64,000 nt of DNA from Planctomycetota bacterium (GCA_016712275.1 JADJRI010000005.1:1-64000); one strand, 5' to 3'. Positions 32,625 to 41,069 are shown, counted from the first letter of the stretch. Notes: generated by a model from the sequence alone, not told the origin. A program made the numbers and translations.

Positions 32625-32660
32625 AACGGGACGGCGGAGTAATTACCCGCCAAGCGCGGC

Positions 32661-32726
32661 CGTGGCGATCTGCCTTTACATGATCCGGGCAGGTCGCCAC
32701 GACGCGACCCGTTGAGGATCATGTAA
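32661..32726 (+). promoter_or_regulatory. Candidate loop-to-start-codon pseudoknot in the 5' region of the 278-aa gene
   Basis: Bases 32661-32674 and 32688-32701 form a 14-bp RNA stem (one G-U) with a 13-base loop. Eleven loop bases, TTACATGATCC (32676-32686), are the exact complement of GGATCATGTAA (32716-32726), which covers part of the GAGG ribosome-binding site and the first base of the ATG. Pairing would make an H-type pseudoknot blocking initiation. A DNA operator is the alternative. Confidence 0.5.
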
Positions 32727-33562
32727 TGCAACGCCGCCATCGTGCGATCAAGTCACCGCTGGACAAGTTTATCAGAACGGCGGACGCGCTCTTCGACAAT
32801 TTCCGGCGCCAACACAACATTAGAATTAGCGCGTTTGGTACAGAGGATGAGACTCTCAAGTCACTCGCTCAAGTGCTTGTCAACCAATCGGAAAGACTCC
32901 AAGAGAAGATCGTTGCTCAGGCGAAGGCGGCTGTGATACAGCTCGGACCCTACGGACTCGAACCGCGTGCAGTGTTGAATCTCGCTGTGGATGCATCGAA
33001 CCCAGATACCGCTTGGATGGCAATGGAACAGTGGCCGTCACTGAAGAAAGACCTATTAGCGGCTCAAATTCGATTAAGCGCCACGGATGGCAAAGATGAA
33101 GGTGAATTCCCAGACGACGATCGGTCGTTAAGTTCCGATCGTGGCGAACGACTGGCGGAAGAAGGCGCGCGTGAAACACCGACTAACCCTGCGACCCGAT
33201 CGATTCAAACAACGCCGCCCAAGCCGAAAAAAAACGTGATGGCGCCGGATCAAGAATCCTTGGAGGGCATTTCGGTGAGTGGTGTGACCGCCAAGCGGAC
33301 CCCCAGTCCCGAAATGGACAACGAATTCCGATCCATCGCCGAAATTGCCCGCATGTACAGCATTCAGGACTTCAAAGCCATCAATAAACTCAACACTGCA
33401 CTTCACCGGTGGCGAACCAAAGGCGACGGCAAGTATCAGAAGTGCTTTCAATGGCGCGACGCCGGGAAGCGAGTCAGCCAGGGCGAGCGATACACCTACA
33501 AGACCTCTTCTGTGGCCAACTTTGTCATCGCTTGCCAGCAACTCGCCGTTAATAGACTGTAA
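32726..33562 (+). CDS. First gene of the island replication module, unknown (278 aa)
   Basis: The gene starts at ATG 32726 with GAGG eight bases upstream. It encodes a soluble protein in three parts: a helical N-terminal region (SPLDKFIRTADALFDNFRRQ ... QVLVNQSERLQEKIVAQAKA), a disordered acidic/proline middle (NPATRSIQTTPPKPKKNV), and a compact C-terminal region (FRSIAEIARMYSIQDFKAIN ... KCFQWRDAGKRVSQGERYTY) that looks like a small DNA-binding or adaptor domain. I recognise no family. It is preceded by a candidate pseudoknot and its stop codon lies in a TGTAATTACA palindrome. Position ahead of the excisionase-like gene and primase suggests a replication or regulatory role. Confidence 0.6.
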   Translation: MQRRHRAIKSPLDKFIRTADALFDNFRRQHNIRISAFGTEDETLKSLAQVLVNQSERLQEKIVAQAKAAVIQLGPYGLEPRAVLNLAVDASNPDTAWMAMEQWPSLKKDLLAAQIRLSATDGKDEGEFPDDDRSLSSDRGERLAEEGARETPTNPATRSIQTTPPKPKKNVMAPDQESLEGISVSGVTAKRTPSPEMDNEFRSIAEIARMYSIQDFKAINKLNTALHRWRTKGDGKYQKCFQWRDAGKRVSQGERYTYKTSSVANFVIACQQLAVNRL

Positions 33563-33662
33563 TTACAACTCGGCTTCAAAAAAAAGCTCTCGTGCATTTT
33601 CGCGTGCTTCATGCCCGGCAACGCGGCTTTTCGCAAGCTCGCGAAAATTCCGTGTAATTACA
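33558..33662. promoter_or_regulatory. Two identical TGTAATTACA palindromes, candidate operators
   Basis: The perfect 10-base palindrome TGTAATTACA occurs at 33558-33567 (over the stop of the 278-aa gene) and at 33653-33662, 95 bases apart, upstream of the excisionase-like gene at 33736. I saw no other copy in the window. Twin palindromes in a 170-base gap before a regulator gene look like repressor boxes. Confidence 0.5.
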
Positions 33663-33735
33663 TCATTATCTCAATTTGTCATGGTGCATTCTTTCACGTG
33701 ATGCGAATTGTCGCGCCAAACGTGGAGCCATCCCA

Positions 33736-33930
33736 ATGAAAATCGAAGTCGTCCAGTCCTCACCGGTCCTAGTCAATAGTCGCGAGGCCGCGCGGTTGCT
33801 CTCGCTAAGCACGCGAACGATAAATTCCCTTCAATCTCGCGGCGTACTCCGTCCGGTCAAAATCGGCCGTTCGACTCGGTTCAGGATCGAGGACATCTTA
33901 CGTATCGCGCAAGAAGGGACGGCAAAATGA
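33736..33930 (+). CDS. AlpA/excisionase-like helix-turn-helix protein
   Basis: This 64-residue protein starts at ATG 33736. VNSREAARLLSLSTRTINSL then QSRGVLRPVKIGRSTRFRIE is the canonical HTH_17 excisionase/AlpA fold: a helix-turn-helix followed by the R(F)R beta wing. Such proteins act as excision directionality factors or as activators of integrase genes in P4-like islands. It overlaps the primase start by 4 bases (ATGA), so the two are translationally coupled. Twin palindromes upstream may be its own or a partner's binding sites. Confidence 0.8.
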   Translation: MKIEVVQSSPVLVNSREAARLLSLSTRTINSLQSRGVLRPVKIGRSTRFRIEDILRIAQEGTAK

Positions 33931-34973
33931 CTATTAAACAAGTACACAATTACCCGCATGATGCCTCAAATGTTGCGTTGCGCGTTTGGCAAAATGCTGC
34001 CCCCGATCTAGCCGAACGATTGATGGAGCTTTGCGTTTTTAATCGTCCCGACTCCCGCGGCGGTTATTGGCGCGACGATACCGGTGAGTATCACGTCACA
34101 ACGCGAAAGAGTACCGATAGAAATTGGACGCCAAATGATGTCGCCACACTTAGTCGCCACTTTATGGCTCCCGATCATCAAGACCTCGTTGGTGTCCACG
34201 CAATTAACCCAATTTCTGGGACTAGCCGATGGGGTGCGATTGATATTGACGATCATGAGGGGCAAGACATCGGAGGAAACCTTCGAAAGGCTCTCATGAT
34301 TCGGGAGGCAGCCGCTGATCTCAAATTCCGGCTGCATCTATTCCAGTCTGACGGGCGGGGTGGAATCCACGGCTGGATTTACTTTGATTCCCCGGTGCCT
34401 TCCGAACGAGTTTACGGAATGCTCAAGAAAATTGTGGGCAACGATTTCGTCGAGACTTTTCCCAAGCAGCCATCCATCGGACCGAGCGAATTTGGAAACT
34501 GGCTGCGCCTGCCCGGACGTCACTACAAGCGGGCTGCGTGGGCGCGCATGTTCGGTGAATGCGGTTGGTTGTCGCCTGATGCAACCATCGATGCGATCTT
34601 GCAAATTGAGCCGGACGACGCTCGTCGCGTACCCCAGTATAAAGTGGAGATTCCCATTATCTCACGGCCTGTCTATCAGGGGCACCGGAGCCATTTTGCC
34701 GAGTCGCCTGAGACGCTCCGGTCCTGGCTGGAGTCTAAAGGTGTCGAGGTAAAGGCACTGAAACCCTGCTCAAATGGGGCGGTGCGACTCATTCTCGGAT
34801 TATGCCCGTTCAATCCCGATCATGGCGACGGCCGTAGTGACACGTCCGTCATGGTCGTTTGGAGTGCGCTCGGGCTGCGATTCTGTTGTCTACACAATCG
34901 ATGCAGGGCTTACCGGTGGGTTCATCTTCGAGAAAAGCTGGATGATGCCTATCGGTCAAGAAGGAGGTGTTGA
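33927..34973 (+). CDS. Archaeo-eukaryotic-type (AEP) DNA primase
   Basis: The 348-residue protein shows the AEP active-site elements: RWGAIDIDDHEG (the DxD metal pair, around residue 100), FQSDGRGGIHGWIYF (the catalytic His strand, around residue 150), and PSEFGNWLRLPGRHYKRAAW. The C-terminal region has CPFNPDHGDGRSDTS then CCLHNRC, a zinc-ribbon-like cluster. It likely starts replication of the excised element. It is coupled to the HTH gene upstream, and the following ATPase gene has its ribosome-binding site (AAGGAGGTG) inside the last codons of the primase. Confidence 0.82.
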   Translation: MTIKQVHNYPHDASNVALRVWQNAAPDLAERLMELCVFNRPDSRGGYWRDDTGEYHVTTRKSTDRNWTPNDVATLSRHFMAPDHQDLVGVHAINPISGTSRWGAIDIDDHEGQDIGGNLRKALMIREAAADLKFRLHLFQSDGRGGIHGWIYFDSPVPSERVYGMLKKIVGNDFVETFPKQPSIGPSEFGNWLRLPGRHYKRAAWARMFGECGWLSPDATIDAILQIEPDDARRVPQYKVEIPIISRPVYQGHRSHFAESPETLRSWLESKGVEVKALKPCSNGAVRLILGLCPFNPDHGDGRSDTSVMVVWSALGLRFCCLHNRCRAYRWVHLREKLDDAYRSRRRC

Positions 34974-34976
34974 ATC

Positions 34977-36530
34977 GTGAAGGCGCTTCTTCTTGAACAT
35001 GAACCTCTAGATCGACATGGATCGATCAAAGTAACCGCCAAAATCGGCGACAAACTTCTGGATTGCAGAAAAATTGACATCCTAGACCCAGCGGCCCGTG
35101 ATGAATTCGCCAAGACTTTGCATAAGAAGTGTCAAGCAGTGACTCGCGCGTCCGCCAACGCTGAACTGACCAAACTGGCTGAATCCGCGACTTCCACCAA
35201 AAAACAAAAGCCTAAAGAGGTGAAGCAAGAGGACCGCGCATTTCTGCTTGCCGAAAAGGATCGCGAGAGTGAGCGGCTCCTGTCGGAGACGCCGGAAGCC
35301 GTAAAACGCGATGCGGATAGGATGCTCCGTGATCCCAAGCTGATAAACACAATACTGAAAGATGTGGCAACCTGCGGCGTGGTGGGCGAAGAAGAGTTGA
35401 GCGCGTCACTCTATATAGTGGGTACGTCCAGAATGCTCACCAAGCCCAACTCCGCGATTACTCACGGCCTATCCAGTACCGGTAAAAGTTATGTCGAAGA
35501 ACAAGTTTCTGTGTTATTCCCGCCAGAAGTCGTTCTCAAAGCAACCGACATTACGGCAAATGCGCTTTACTATCTCAAGCCCGGAAGCCTAATTCATGCA
35601 TTTGTCGTGAACGGCGAGCGATCACGAAAGCAAGACGATGATCGAGCCGAAGCAACTCGTGCCTTGCGTGAAATGTTGTCTGCGGGAGAACTGCGAAAGG
35701 TAGTTACAGACAAGTCCAACGGAAAACTGACAACAACGATGATATGGCAGCCTGAACCGATTGCATACGTCGAATCTACGACCCTTACCAATGTGTTCGA
35801 CGAAGATCAAAACCGGTGCCTTATCCTTGCAACGGATGAGTCTTCGGAACAGACCCTCGCTATCATCACCGCAGCCGCAAAACGGGCCGTGACAGGTGTA
35901 GCTAAAGAAGTCGCGGAGGTTGTCGCAATTCACCATGCGGCACAGCGCATGCTCCGTCGAGTTAATGTCAGAATCCCATTTGCAGAGGAGTTGGCTCGTC
36001 ATACTCCACCGACAAAACCGCAGGCAAGGCGAGCGTTTGAACAGGCTCTTGCGATGATTCGTGCCGTTGCCCTGCTTTATCAGCGTCAGCGAAGCGAAAA
36101 TACACTGATGCATGGTGATACCATTGACGCCACGATAAACGACTATGTGATCGCCCGCCGGCTTTTGGTTGGCCCGTTGGGGCGGTCGCTTGGCGGCAAC
36201 CTGGCACCGGCTGTAATAAACTTGGCAAAGCGTTTGCGTGAGCGATTTAGGAATGATGAATTCACATCGTCCGAAGTGACGCTGCACGACGGCATTATCA
36301 CAGCACGATCGAAAGCGAACGAATACTTGAACAAATTGGCTGAAGTAGGGGCCGTTGCGTGTGTGGCGGAACATAAGGGAAATAAGCCCGCCCGCTGGAA
36401 ATTGGCGGGAGAGATACCAGAGAACGGGGCGGATTGGTTGCCGACGCTGGAGGCATTTGAATTATGTTCACCGGAGCAACGGGGCAACAGCCCGGAAGTA
36501 GAGATTTCCTTGCAGACTGCTGGAAACTAG
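34977..36530 (+). CDS. P-loop ATPase / replicative helicase-like protein of the island
   Basis: A GTG start at 34977 follows the strong AAGGAGGTG sequence. The 517-residue protein has a charged helical N-terminal region, then THGLSSTGKSYVEEQVSVLF, a Walker A motif (GxSSTGKS), followed by LIHAFVVNGERSRK at the Walker B position and TMIWQPEPIAYVESTTLTNV (sensor-like). The C-terminal region (FTSSEVTLHDGIITARSKAN) looks like a winged helix. Primase followed by this type of ATPase is the usual replication pair of planctomycete and P4-like islands, so it probably unwinds the element's origin. DNA substrate and polarity cannot be told from the sequence. Confidence 0.7.
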   Translation: MKALLLEHEPLDRHGSIKVTAKIGDKLLDCRKIDILDPAARDEFAKTLHKKCQAVTRASANAELTKLAESATSTKKQKPKEVKQEDRAFLLAEKDRESERLLSETPEAVKRDADRMLRDPKLINTILKDVATCGVVGEEELSASLYIVGTSRMLTKPNSAITHGLSSTGKSYVEEQVSVLFPPEVVLKATDITANALYYLKPGSLIHAFVVNGERSRKQDDDRAEATRALREMLSAGELRKVVTDKSNGKLTTTMIWQPEPIAYVESTTLTNVFDEDQNRCLILATDESSEQTLAIITAAAKRAVTGVAKEVAEVVAIHHAAQRMLRRVNVRIPFAEELARHTPPTKPQARRAFEQALAMIRAVALLYQRQRSENTLMHGDTIDATINDYVIARRLLVGPLGRSLGGNLAPAVINLAKRLRERFRNDEFTSSEVTLHDGIITARSKANEYLNKLAEVGAVACVAEHKGNKPARWKLAGEIPENGADWLPTLEAFELCSPEQRGNSPEVEISLQTAGN

Positions 36531-36886
36531 CTGCCCCATTAGGAATTGGGAAGGAGCGGGACAACAGTTCGTCTCACTCCGATTTATTGGAGCAACATCT
36601 CTGTTACCCCGGTCTATCCGAATTGGTGAGGGGCTGCAAATCCTCGGTGGAGGATGCGACTTTTGGCGTGCTGCCCTGTGACCCCGAAGGGGAAGAGTAT
36701 GCTTATTCAATGGCGTTGAGACTCATCGACGCGCAGTCCGATTGGAATCGGCGTTCGGACTTGAGAAGTATGTTCGAAGAACGTGCTGCGGTCATGGAAT
36801 ACTGCGGAGGATTGACCAAGAGAATGGCGGAATTACTTGCCCTTCGTGAATTGCGAGCTATGGCTTTTGATGAATCAGATTCATGA
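36464..36886 (+). CDS. 140-aa island protein, unknown, overlapping the ATPase gene
   Basis: The ATG at 36464 is preceded by GGAGG at suitable distance, supporting a start inside the ATPase gene (67-base overlap). The C-terminal 80 residues (EGEEYAYSMALRLIDAQSDW ... FEERAAVMEYCGGLTKRMAE then LLALRELRA) resemble small proteins that accompany primase/helicase genes in bacterial islands, with an E(R)xAIxEYxGGLxRxxAE-like pattern. Function unknown. The N-terminal 50 residues are poor in recognisable structure. Confidence 0.62.
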   Translation: MFTGATGQQPGSRDFLADCWKLAAPLGIGKERDNSSSHSDLLEQHLCYPGLSELVRGCKSSVEDATFGVLPCDPEGEEYAYSMALRLIDAQSDWNRRSDLRSMFEERAAVMEYCGGLTKRMAELLALRELRAMAFDESDS

Positions 36887-36891
36887 GACTA

Positions 36892-36920
36892 TTGACTATA
36901 AACTTTGCGAGGTATACACT
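36892..36920 (+). promoter_or_regulatory. Sigma70-like promoter for the XRE regulator
   Basis: TTGACT (36892-36897) and TACACT (36915-36920) are 17 bases apart. The start codon at 36929 is only 8 bases past the -10 box, so the transcript would be nearly leaderless. Confidence 0.5.
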
Positions 36921-36928
36921 TATCGGGT

Positions 36929-37123
36929 ATGAGCAATTGGAATAACATCGTGCGTAAGGCCATTCGAGATTCTGGACTCACAACCTACACGGTTGCGAAG
37001 CGGGCGAAGATTCCCGTATCTGTCCTTCAGCGCTTTATGTCCGAGAAGGCAAAAACGCTGACACTGGACACGGCGACGAAACTGGCCGACGTGGTTGGGA
37101 TTGAACTCCGAATTGTGAAGTAG
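36929..37123 (+). CDS. XRE-type helix-turn-helix regulator
   Basis: The 64-residue protein MSNWNNIVRKAIRDSGLTTY... is a minimal Cro/CI-type HTH: SGLTTYTVAKRAKIPVSVLQ then RFMSEKAKTLTLDTATKLAD. I chose ATG 36929 because it begins right at the first helix and lies just after a sigma70-like promoter; an upstream in-frame ATG (36905) would start within that promoter. It is placed between the replication genes and the integrase, the position of a lysogeny-type repressor controlling excision or replication. Confidence 0.8.
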   Translation: MSNWNNIVRKAIRDSGLTTYTVAKRAKIPVSVLQRFMSEKAKTLTLDTATKLADVVGIELRIVK

Positions 37124-37150
37124 GCCGCACGGCCTGAAAGCAGGTGCATC

Positions 37151-38576
37151 GTGGCGTTTGTATTCAAGCCTTCCATCGTGGCAAAGTTGCCGAACGGTCG
37201 CAAGACAAAGCGGCGCGGCAAATACTATTGGGTGTCCTACACGTCCCCGGTTGACGGCGAATCGAAGCGACACGCCCTGAAATTGGCGAGCGGCGAAGGC
37301 ATCGCCGACAAGGGCGTCGCGCAAGAGGAAATGCGAAAACTCATGCTCCGATTGCAGCGCAAGGCGCGGGCTTGATTGACCCGGCTATTGAATCGGCGGG
37401 CTTGCCGATCCGCACCGTAATTGCCCGGTTCGCGAAGCATCTTCGCGGCCTGCGCTTCCAGACTCGAAGCATATCCGGCTTTCGATCGTGAGAATCAAGG
37501 CATTGTGCATGCGGGGTGAAATCGAACGACTGGCCGATGTGAACGAAGCGAATGTCTCGCGGGCGTTGGCATCATTGTCCGCAACGGGACGCGCGCCCAA
37601 AACCTTGAATGACCATCGGGCATCGCTCTACGGCCTGTGCCAATGGGCATACAAGATAGAGCGATTAACTGACAAGAATCCGTTGGAGTCTGTCGCCACA
37701 ATCGAGGCGAATGGCGATGTTCGCAAGGTGCGTCGCGCGCTTACCCCCGACGAAGCCGATACCCTGCTCGCGACGTGCGGCCCGCGTCGGTTGATCTATC
37801 AGACGGCGCTCTTCACCGGACTGCGCCGGAACGAAATGAAATCGCTCCGTTGGGGTGACATCGACCTTGATGCCAATACCCCTGAAATCGTGTTACGGGC
37901 GTCCACAACGAAAGCAAAGCGAGCGGACACGGTTTTATTGCGGTCGGACCTTGCCGATGCACTGGCGGCGGCCCGGCCCGCATTCGCAAAGCCGACCGAT
38001 CTGGTTTTCAAGCGCATGCCGACGTGGTTGACGTTTGTAAAGGATTGCATTCATGCGGGCATCTTTGCGGTCGATGCGAGCGGTCGTCAGATTCCCGATG
38101 ACCGTGGGCGAACGGTGGATTTTCACGCCCTGCGAACGACGTTCATAACGTGGCTGTCGATGAGCAAGGCATCACCCAGGACGGCGCAGATGTTGGCGCG
38201 TCACACTGATATTCGGTTGACCATGAAGAATTACACCGATCCGAGATTGCTTGACGGACGGTCCGCTGTCGAGGCGTTGCCGACGTTGACCGGCGAGAAG
38301 GCCGTCGCGGTCGCCCAAGCGAACGGAACGAACGGCGAAAATTCCGTTGTACTCCCTGTTGTACTTGGACCTCGCGTAATGGCGGGAAATGGTGCGAATC
38401 AGTGCGCGAACACAAAAACCACGGCATCAAGGCAACCCGTTGATTCTTCGCGACTTAGCACGCCCTTGCGTGGTGTCGCGAAGCGTGTCACAAACTACGC
38501 GAGGCGGGGTCGAACCCGCACCTTTCGGTACAGGATCCTAAATCCTGCGCGTCTGCCAATTCCGCCACTCGCGTGA
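37151..38576 (+). CDS. int: Tyrosine recombinase (integrase) of the island; C-terminus encoded by antisense tRNA-Leu
   Basis: Three frames assemble (shifts near 37372 and 37450). The N-terminal part, KLPNGRKTKRRGKYYWVSYT, is an arm-binding region; LIDPAIESAGLPIRTVIARF then AKHLRG begins the core-binding domain, continuing as KHIRLSIVRIKAL. The catalytic domain has ALFTGLRRNEMKSLRWGDID (Arg), KAKRADTV (Lys), DFHALRTTFITWL (HxLR) and RHTDIRLTMKNYTDPR (second His and Tyr nucleophile), so all active residues are present. The last residues, YARRGRTRTFRYRILNPARL, are read from the antisense of the complete tRNA-Leu gene. The native C-terminus appears stranded at 21600-21838. Shifts are probably assembly indels, but a decayed gene cannot be excluded. 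Confidence 0.85.
38345..38366 (+). repeat. GTTGTACT double repeat, right copy (possible integrase arm site)
   Basis: CGTTGTACTCCCTGTTGTAC followed by TT lies within the integrase gene, 131 bases before the right attachment repeat. It matches the copy at 21656-21677 at 21 of 22 bases. Confidence 0.5.
38496..38574 (-). tRNA. tRNA-Leu (anticodon UAG), integration target
   Basis: On the minus strand ACGCGAG pairs with CTCGCGT (acceptor), followed by TG GCGGAATTGGCAGACGCG (D arm), CAGGATTTAGGATCCTG (anticodon stem-loop with TAG), an 11-base variable arm TACCGAAAGGT as in class II tRNAs, and the T arm GCGGGTTCGACCCCGC. The T loop counts only six bases because one C is missing relative to the left attachment copy. 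CCA is not encoded. The 3' end provides the attachment site. Confidence 0.9.
38498..38521. repeat. Right attachment-site repeat (within tRNA-Leu)
   Basis: This is the 24-base 3' end of the tRNA-Leu gene, matching 21576-21600 except for one G in the G-run. Recombination anywhere in the shared block would restore a whole tRNA at either product. Confidence 0.85.
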
Positions 38577-38813
38577 AACCCTATCGTAGAGTCGCCCCGC
38601 ATCCGAATCAAATCCAACAGACTTCTCAAAATCGGAATAGAGCGGTTCACGATTGATTGTGGCACCGCCGTCCCCGCGGTGCATACCCAGGCGAGACGCC
38701 AGAGCCACAGCGCCGGACTCACACAACCGCGAAATGCAATAGGAATCAAAATCGAAATCGTACGCACAATCGCGGCAGCAGGCCCTGCGCAAAAAAGTGT
38801 ACCACCCAATCAC
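38575..38813. other. Intergenic region upstream of tRNA-Leu with a short hairpin
   Basis: The region should contain the tRNA promoter. GCACCGC (38662-38668) and GCGGTGC (38676-38682) form a 7-bp hairpin preceded by TTGTG, similar in sequence to the GGTGCCAC-type repeat seen in nrnA. It could terminate the PDZ gene, which ends at 38814 on the same strand. Confidence 0.45.
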
Positions 38814-40819
38814 TCACCGTCGCCCCGGCCGGCTCGTCGCTCCGCCCGCTTGATTCCAATCCACGCTGACACTGACATGCAGCCAATCCGGCTGCAATCC
38901 GCGGCGCACCAATCGAACGGAATCCGCGCGGCGCAGCAGCTTAATCAACTGTCGAATGGCGCGAACCGGCTCCAAATGCTTGAGCGAGGCCAGATCGAGC
39001 GGCTCCACCACCGCCCCAAATGTCAAACGCCGTCCGCCCCGCAGAACTGTCAATCGAAAAAGACGCTGCCGGCCGCGTTCGTTGTATCGTTTCGCCGTTT
39101 CCAGGGCCGGCTGGGATGTCGCCAGCGGCCTGCCCCCTGCCGCGAGGATGACATCGCCCACCTGCAACAAACCAGCCGCAGGCGAGGCGGCGTCGATCTC
39201 CAGTACCTCGGCCCCGCCCTCGACGCCCGGCGAATCCTTGAGCGAAACGCCAAAGCGCGTTCGCTTTCTTGTGCGATCGGCGGCCCAATTCTGCCACCAC
39301 TCGTCCTTCAAGGCTTCTGGATGATGGACCCTTACAAATTGCAACCAGCTTCGCATCAGCTCGGATGCCTGCGTCCCCCGTAGAAAACCCCATTGCACGA
39401 CCGGGCTTTCGGCCTCATCGATTCCGCCCAGCACATCGGATCGACGCAGCCCCGCCGCCTCGCCCCGCCATGTTCGCAGGACGGACTGCATGCGCGCCGT
39501 TGACGTCGCGACAATCAGGTGCTTTTCCATCGGTGTCCAGCAAATCTCAATCGAACGCAGCAGCGGTAGATCGAATCGCTCGGCCAGCACTTTCCCCAGT
39601 GCAATGACCCGCACTTCATGGCCATCGATCATTCGCTTTTCCGTTCCGAAGCTGGGAATGCGATCCCCCGGCTTTATCATTGCGAATCGGGCCACCATCG
39701 TTACGAAATCCAGAATGTGCTCCATTTGTTCCGCGACCATGCCTGCATTTCGCGCATCCATGAGCAACACCAGCACAGGCGTACGCGGTTGGTCATCGCC
39801 TCTTTTGACCAGTTCCGGGCAGACCGCGACCGTGTAACGCGGACCCAGGTTCTTTGCAGTATTGCCCGTAGGGTTTGATGTGCTGGCAAACATGCCGAGA
39901 AAGATCCCAAGTGGCGAATAATCATCAAGCAGGACGGCCGAGCCTTCTTTGGCGTCGCCGCCGGCCGGTACAAGCTATCCGACCATGCCGCCAGCGTGTC
40001 ATCCGGCAGCCGCTCAAACACCGCCGGATCGGTCGGCACCGGCTTTTCCCCGGCATGGGGCCGGTGTCCGTGGATTTCGCAATGAAGCTGGGATTCGTCC
40101 AGCGAGAATCCCAGCAACATGCGCTCGCAACCGGCCAGCGCAAATGGGTCGCCGGGCTCCCAAGCCACAAAGCCGATGCCGTCATGATCCCCAGACAGCC
40201 GTGCCGACAACGAGGCAAACTCAGATTGTCCGCGCAGATTCGAGCCGGCGCGGCCGGACATCAGTTGCACCGACCTGCCCCATAGATTCAAGCGGTCTTC
40301 AGCCGGCCCCAGCACGATCAGGTTGCCGAGCACCGCCATTCGCAAATCACCCTCAAGCACATAACACTGCACCGGGCCCACGTCCGCCTGCCGCCGCGCT
40401 GCCCACTGCACGCGCCATCTCTGAATTTCCTGCGGCCCATTGCACTCGGCGAAGAGCACGCCGCCCTTCCATTCGGCCGAAGTCGGCGCAAACAACGCGC
40501 CACGACGACCAATCAACTGACTGATGGCTTGTTCGTCGTCCAGGCCCGGCAGGCGGGATGTCGGCTGCGAGGTCGTCCGCCCATCGGCGTCGGCCAGTTC
40601 TCGAACGGTGTGCCAAATGCCCAGTCGTTGCAGACGTCGACGCAGATCGACGAGGTCGCGGACCTCGACATAAAAACGAACATCACCCGGAACATAACGC
40701 AACCAATCGCCCGTCTTGGCCGGTGCCTGCGCCGCTGCGATGGAAGTAAGCGCACAAAAGAGAAACATGAACAAAACTGCACGGCGGGCGGCCCTAATCG
40801 ATAAACGCTTTTCAACCAT
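38814..40819 (-). CDS. Exported protein with C-terminal PDZ domain (frameshifted near 39945)
   Basis: Starting at ATG 40819, the protein has a signal peptide (RRAVLFMFLFCALTSIAAAQ), then a long domain beginning DWLRYVPGDVRFYVEVRDLV, seen in planctomycete exported proteins annotated as DUF3352-like or hypothetical. After the frame change near 39945 it continues with TPVLVLLMDARNAGMVAEQM. A PDZ domain follows (FGVSLKDSPGVEGGAEVLEI, then AAGLLQVGDVILAAGGRPLA). About 668 residues in total. No protease triad is visible, so it is likely a periplasmic or outer-surface binding protein. It is divergent from resB with a 250-base gap. Confidence 0.6.
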
Positions 40820-41069
40820 GTCAATGATTGTACAACAATTCAGAAGCCCGGCTGCGGATGGGGCTTAAGACAGAACTACGGCTCCGGCGTGCCATGTGGA
40901 CCAATCCACAGGACCACACTTTCAAGAATACTGAACCATGCATATTGAGTCGGCGGTCAAGGTGAAAATGACGGCACGGGTACAATTTGCTCCCAATTAT
41001 TGGGCCATTTTCCGCATTCCCCAACACGGCATCGGCGACCGGCGAATTCTGCGATACAATACCCGGTCT

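Larger units (their letters stand above)
21577..38521. mobile_element. 17-kb integrative element in tRNA-Leu(UAG)
   Basis: The element is bounded by direct repeats of the tRNA-Leu 3' end (21576-21600 and 38498-38521). A tyrosine integrase lies at the tRNA-proximal end reading toward the tRNA, and a second short repeat pair (21656-21677, 38345-38366) lies just inside. Contents are a minus-strand cassette (helicase, methylase, cyclase-like) and a plus-strand replication/regulation module. No capsid, portal, tail or conjugation genes are seen, so a satellite- or P4-like mobilisable island is a better description than a prophage or ICE. Base composition is visibly more A/T-rich than the flanks, especially at 31-37 kb. 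Confidence 0.85.
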
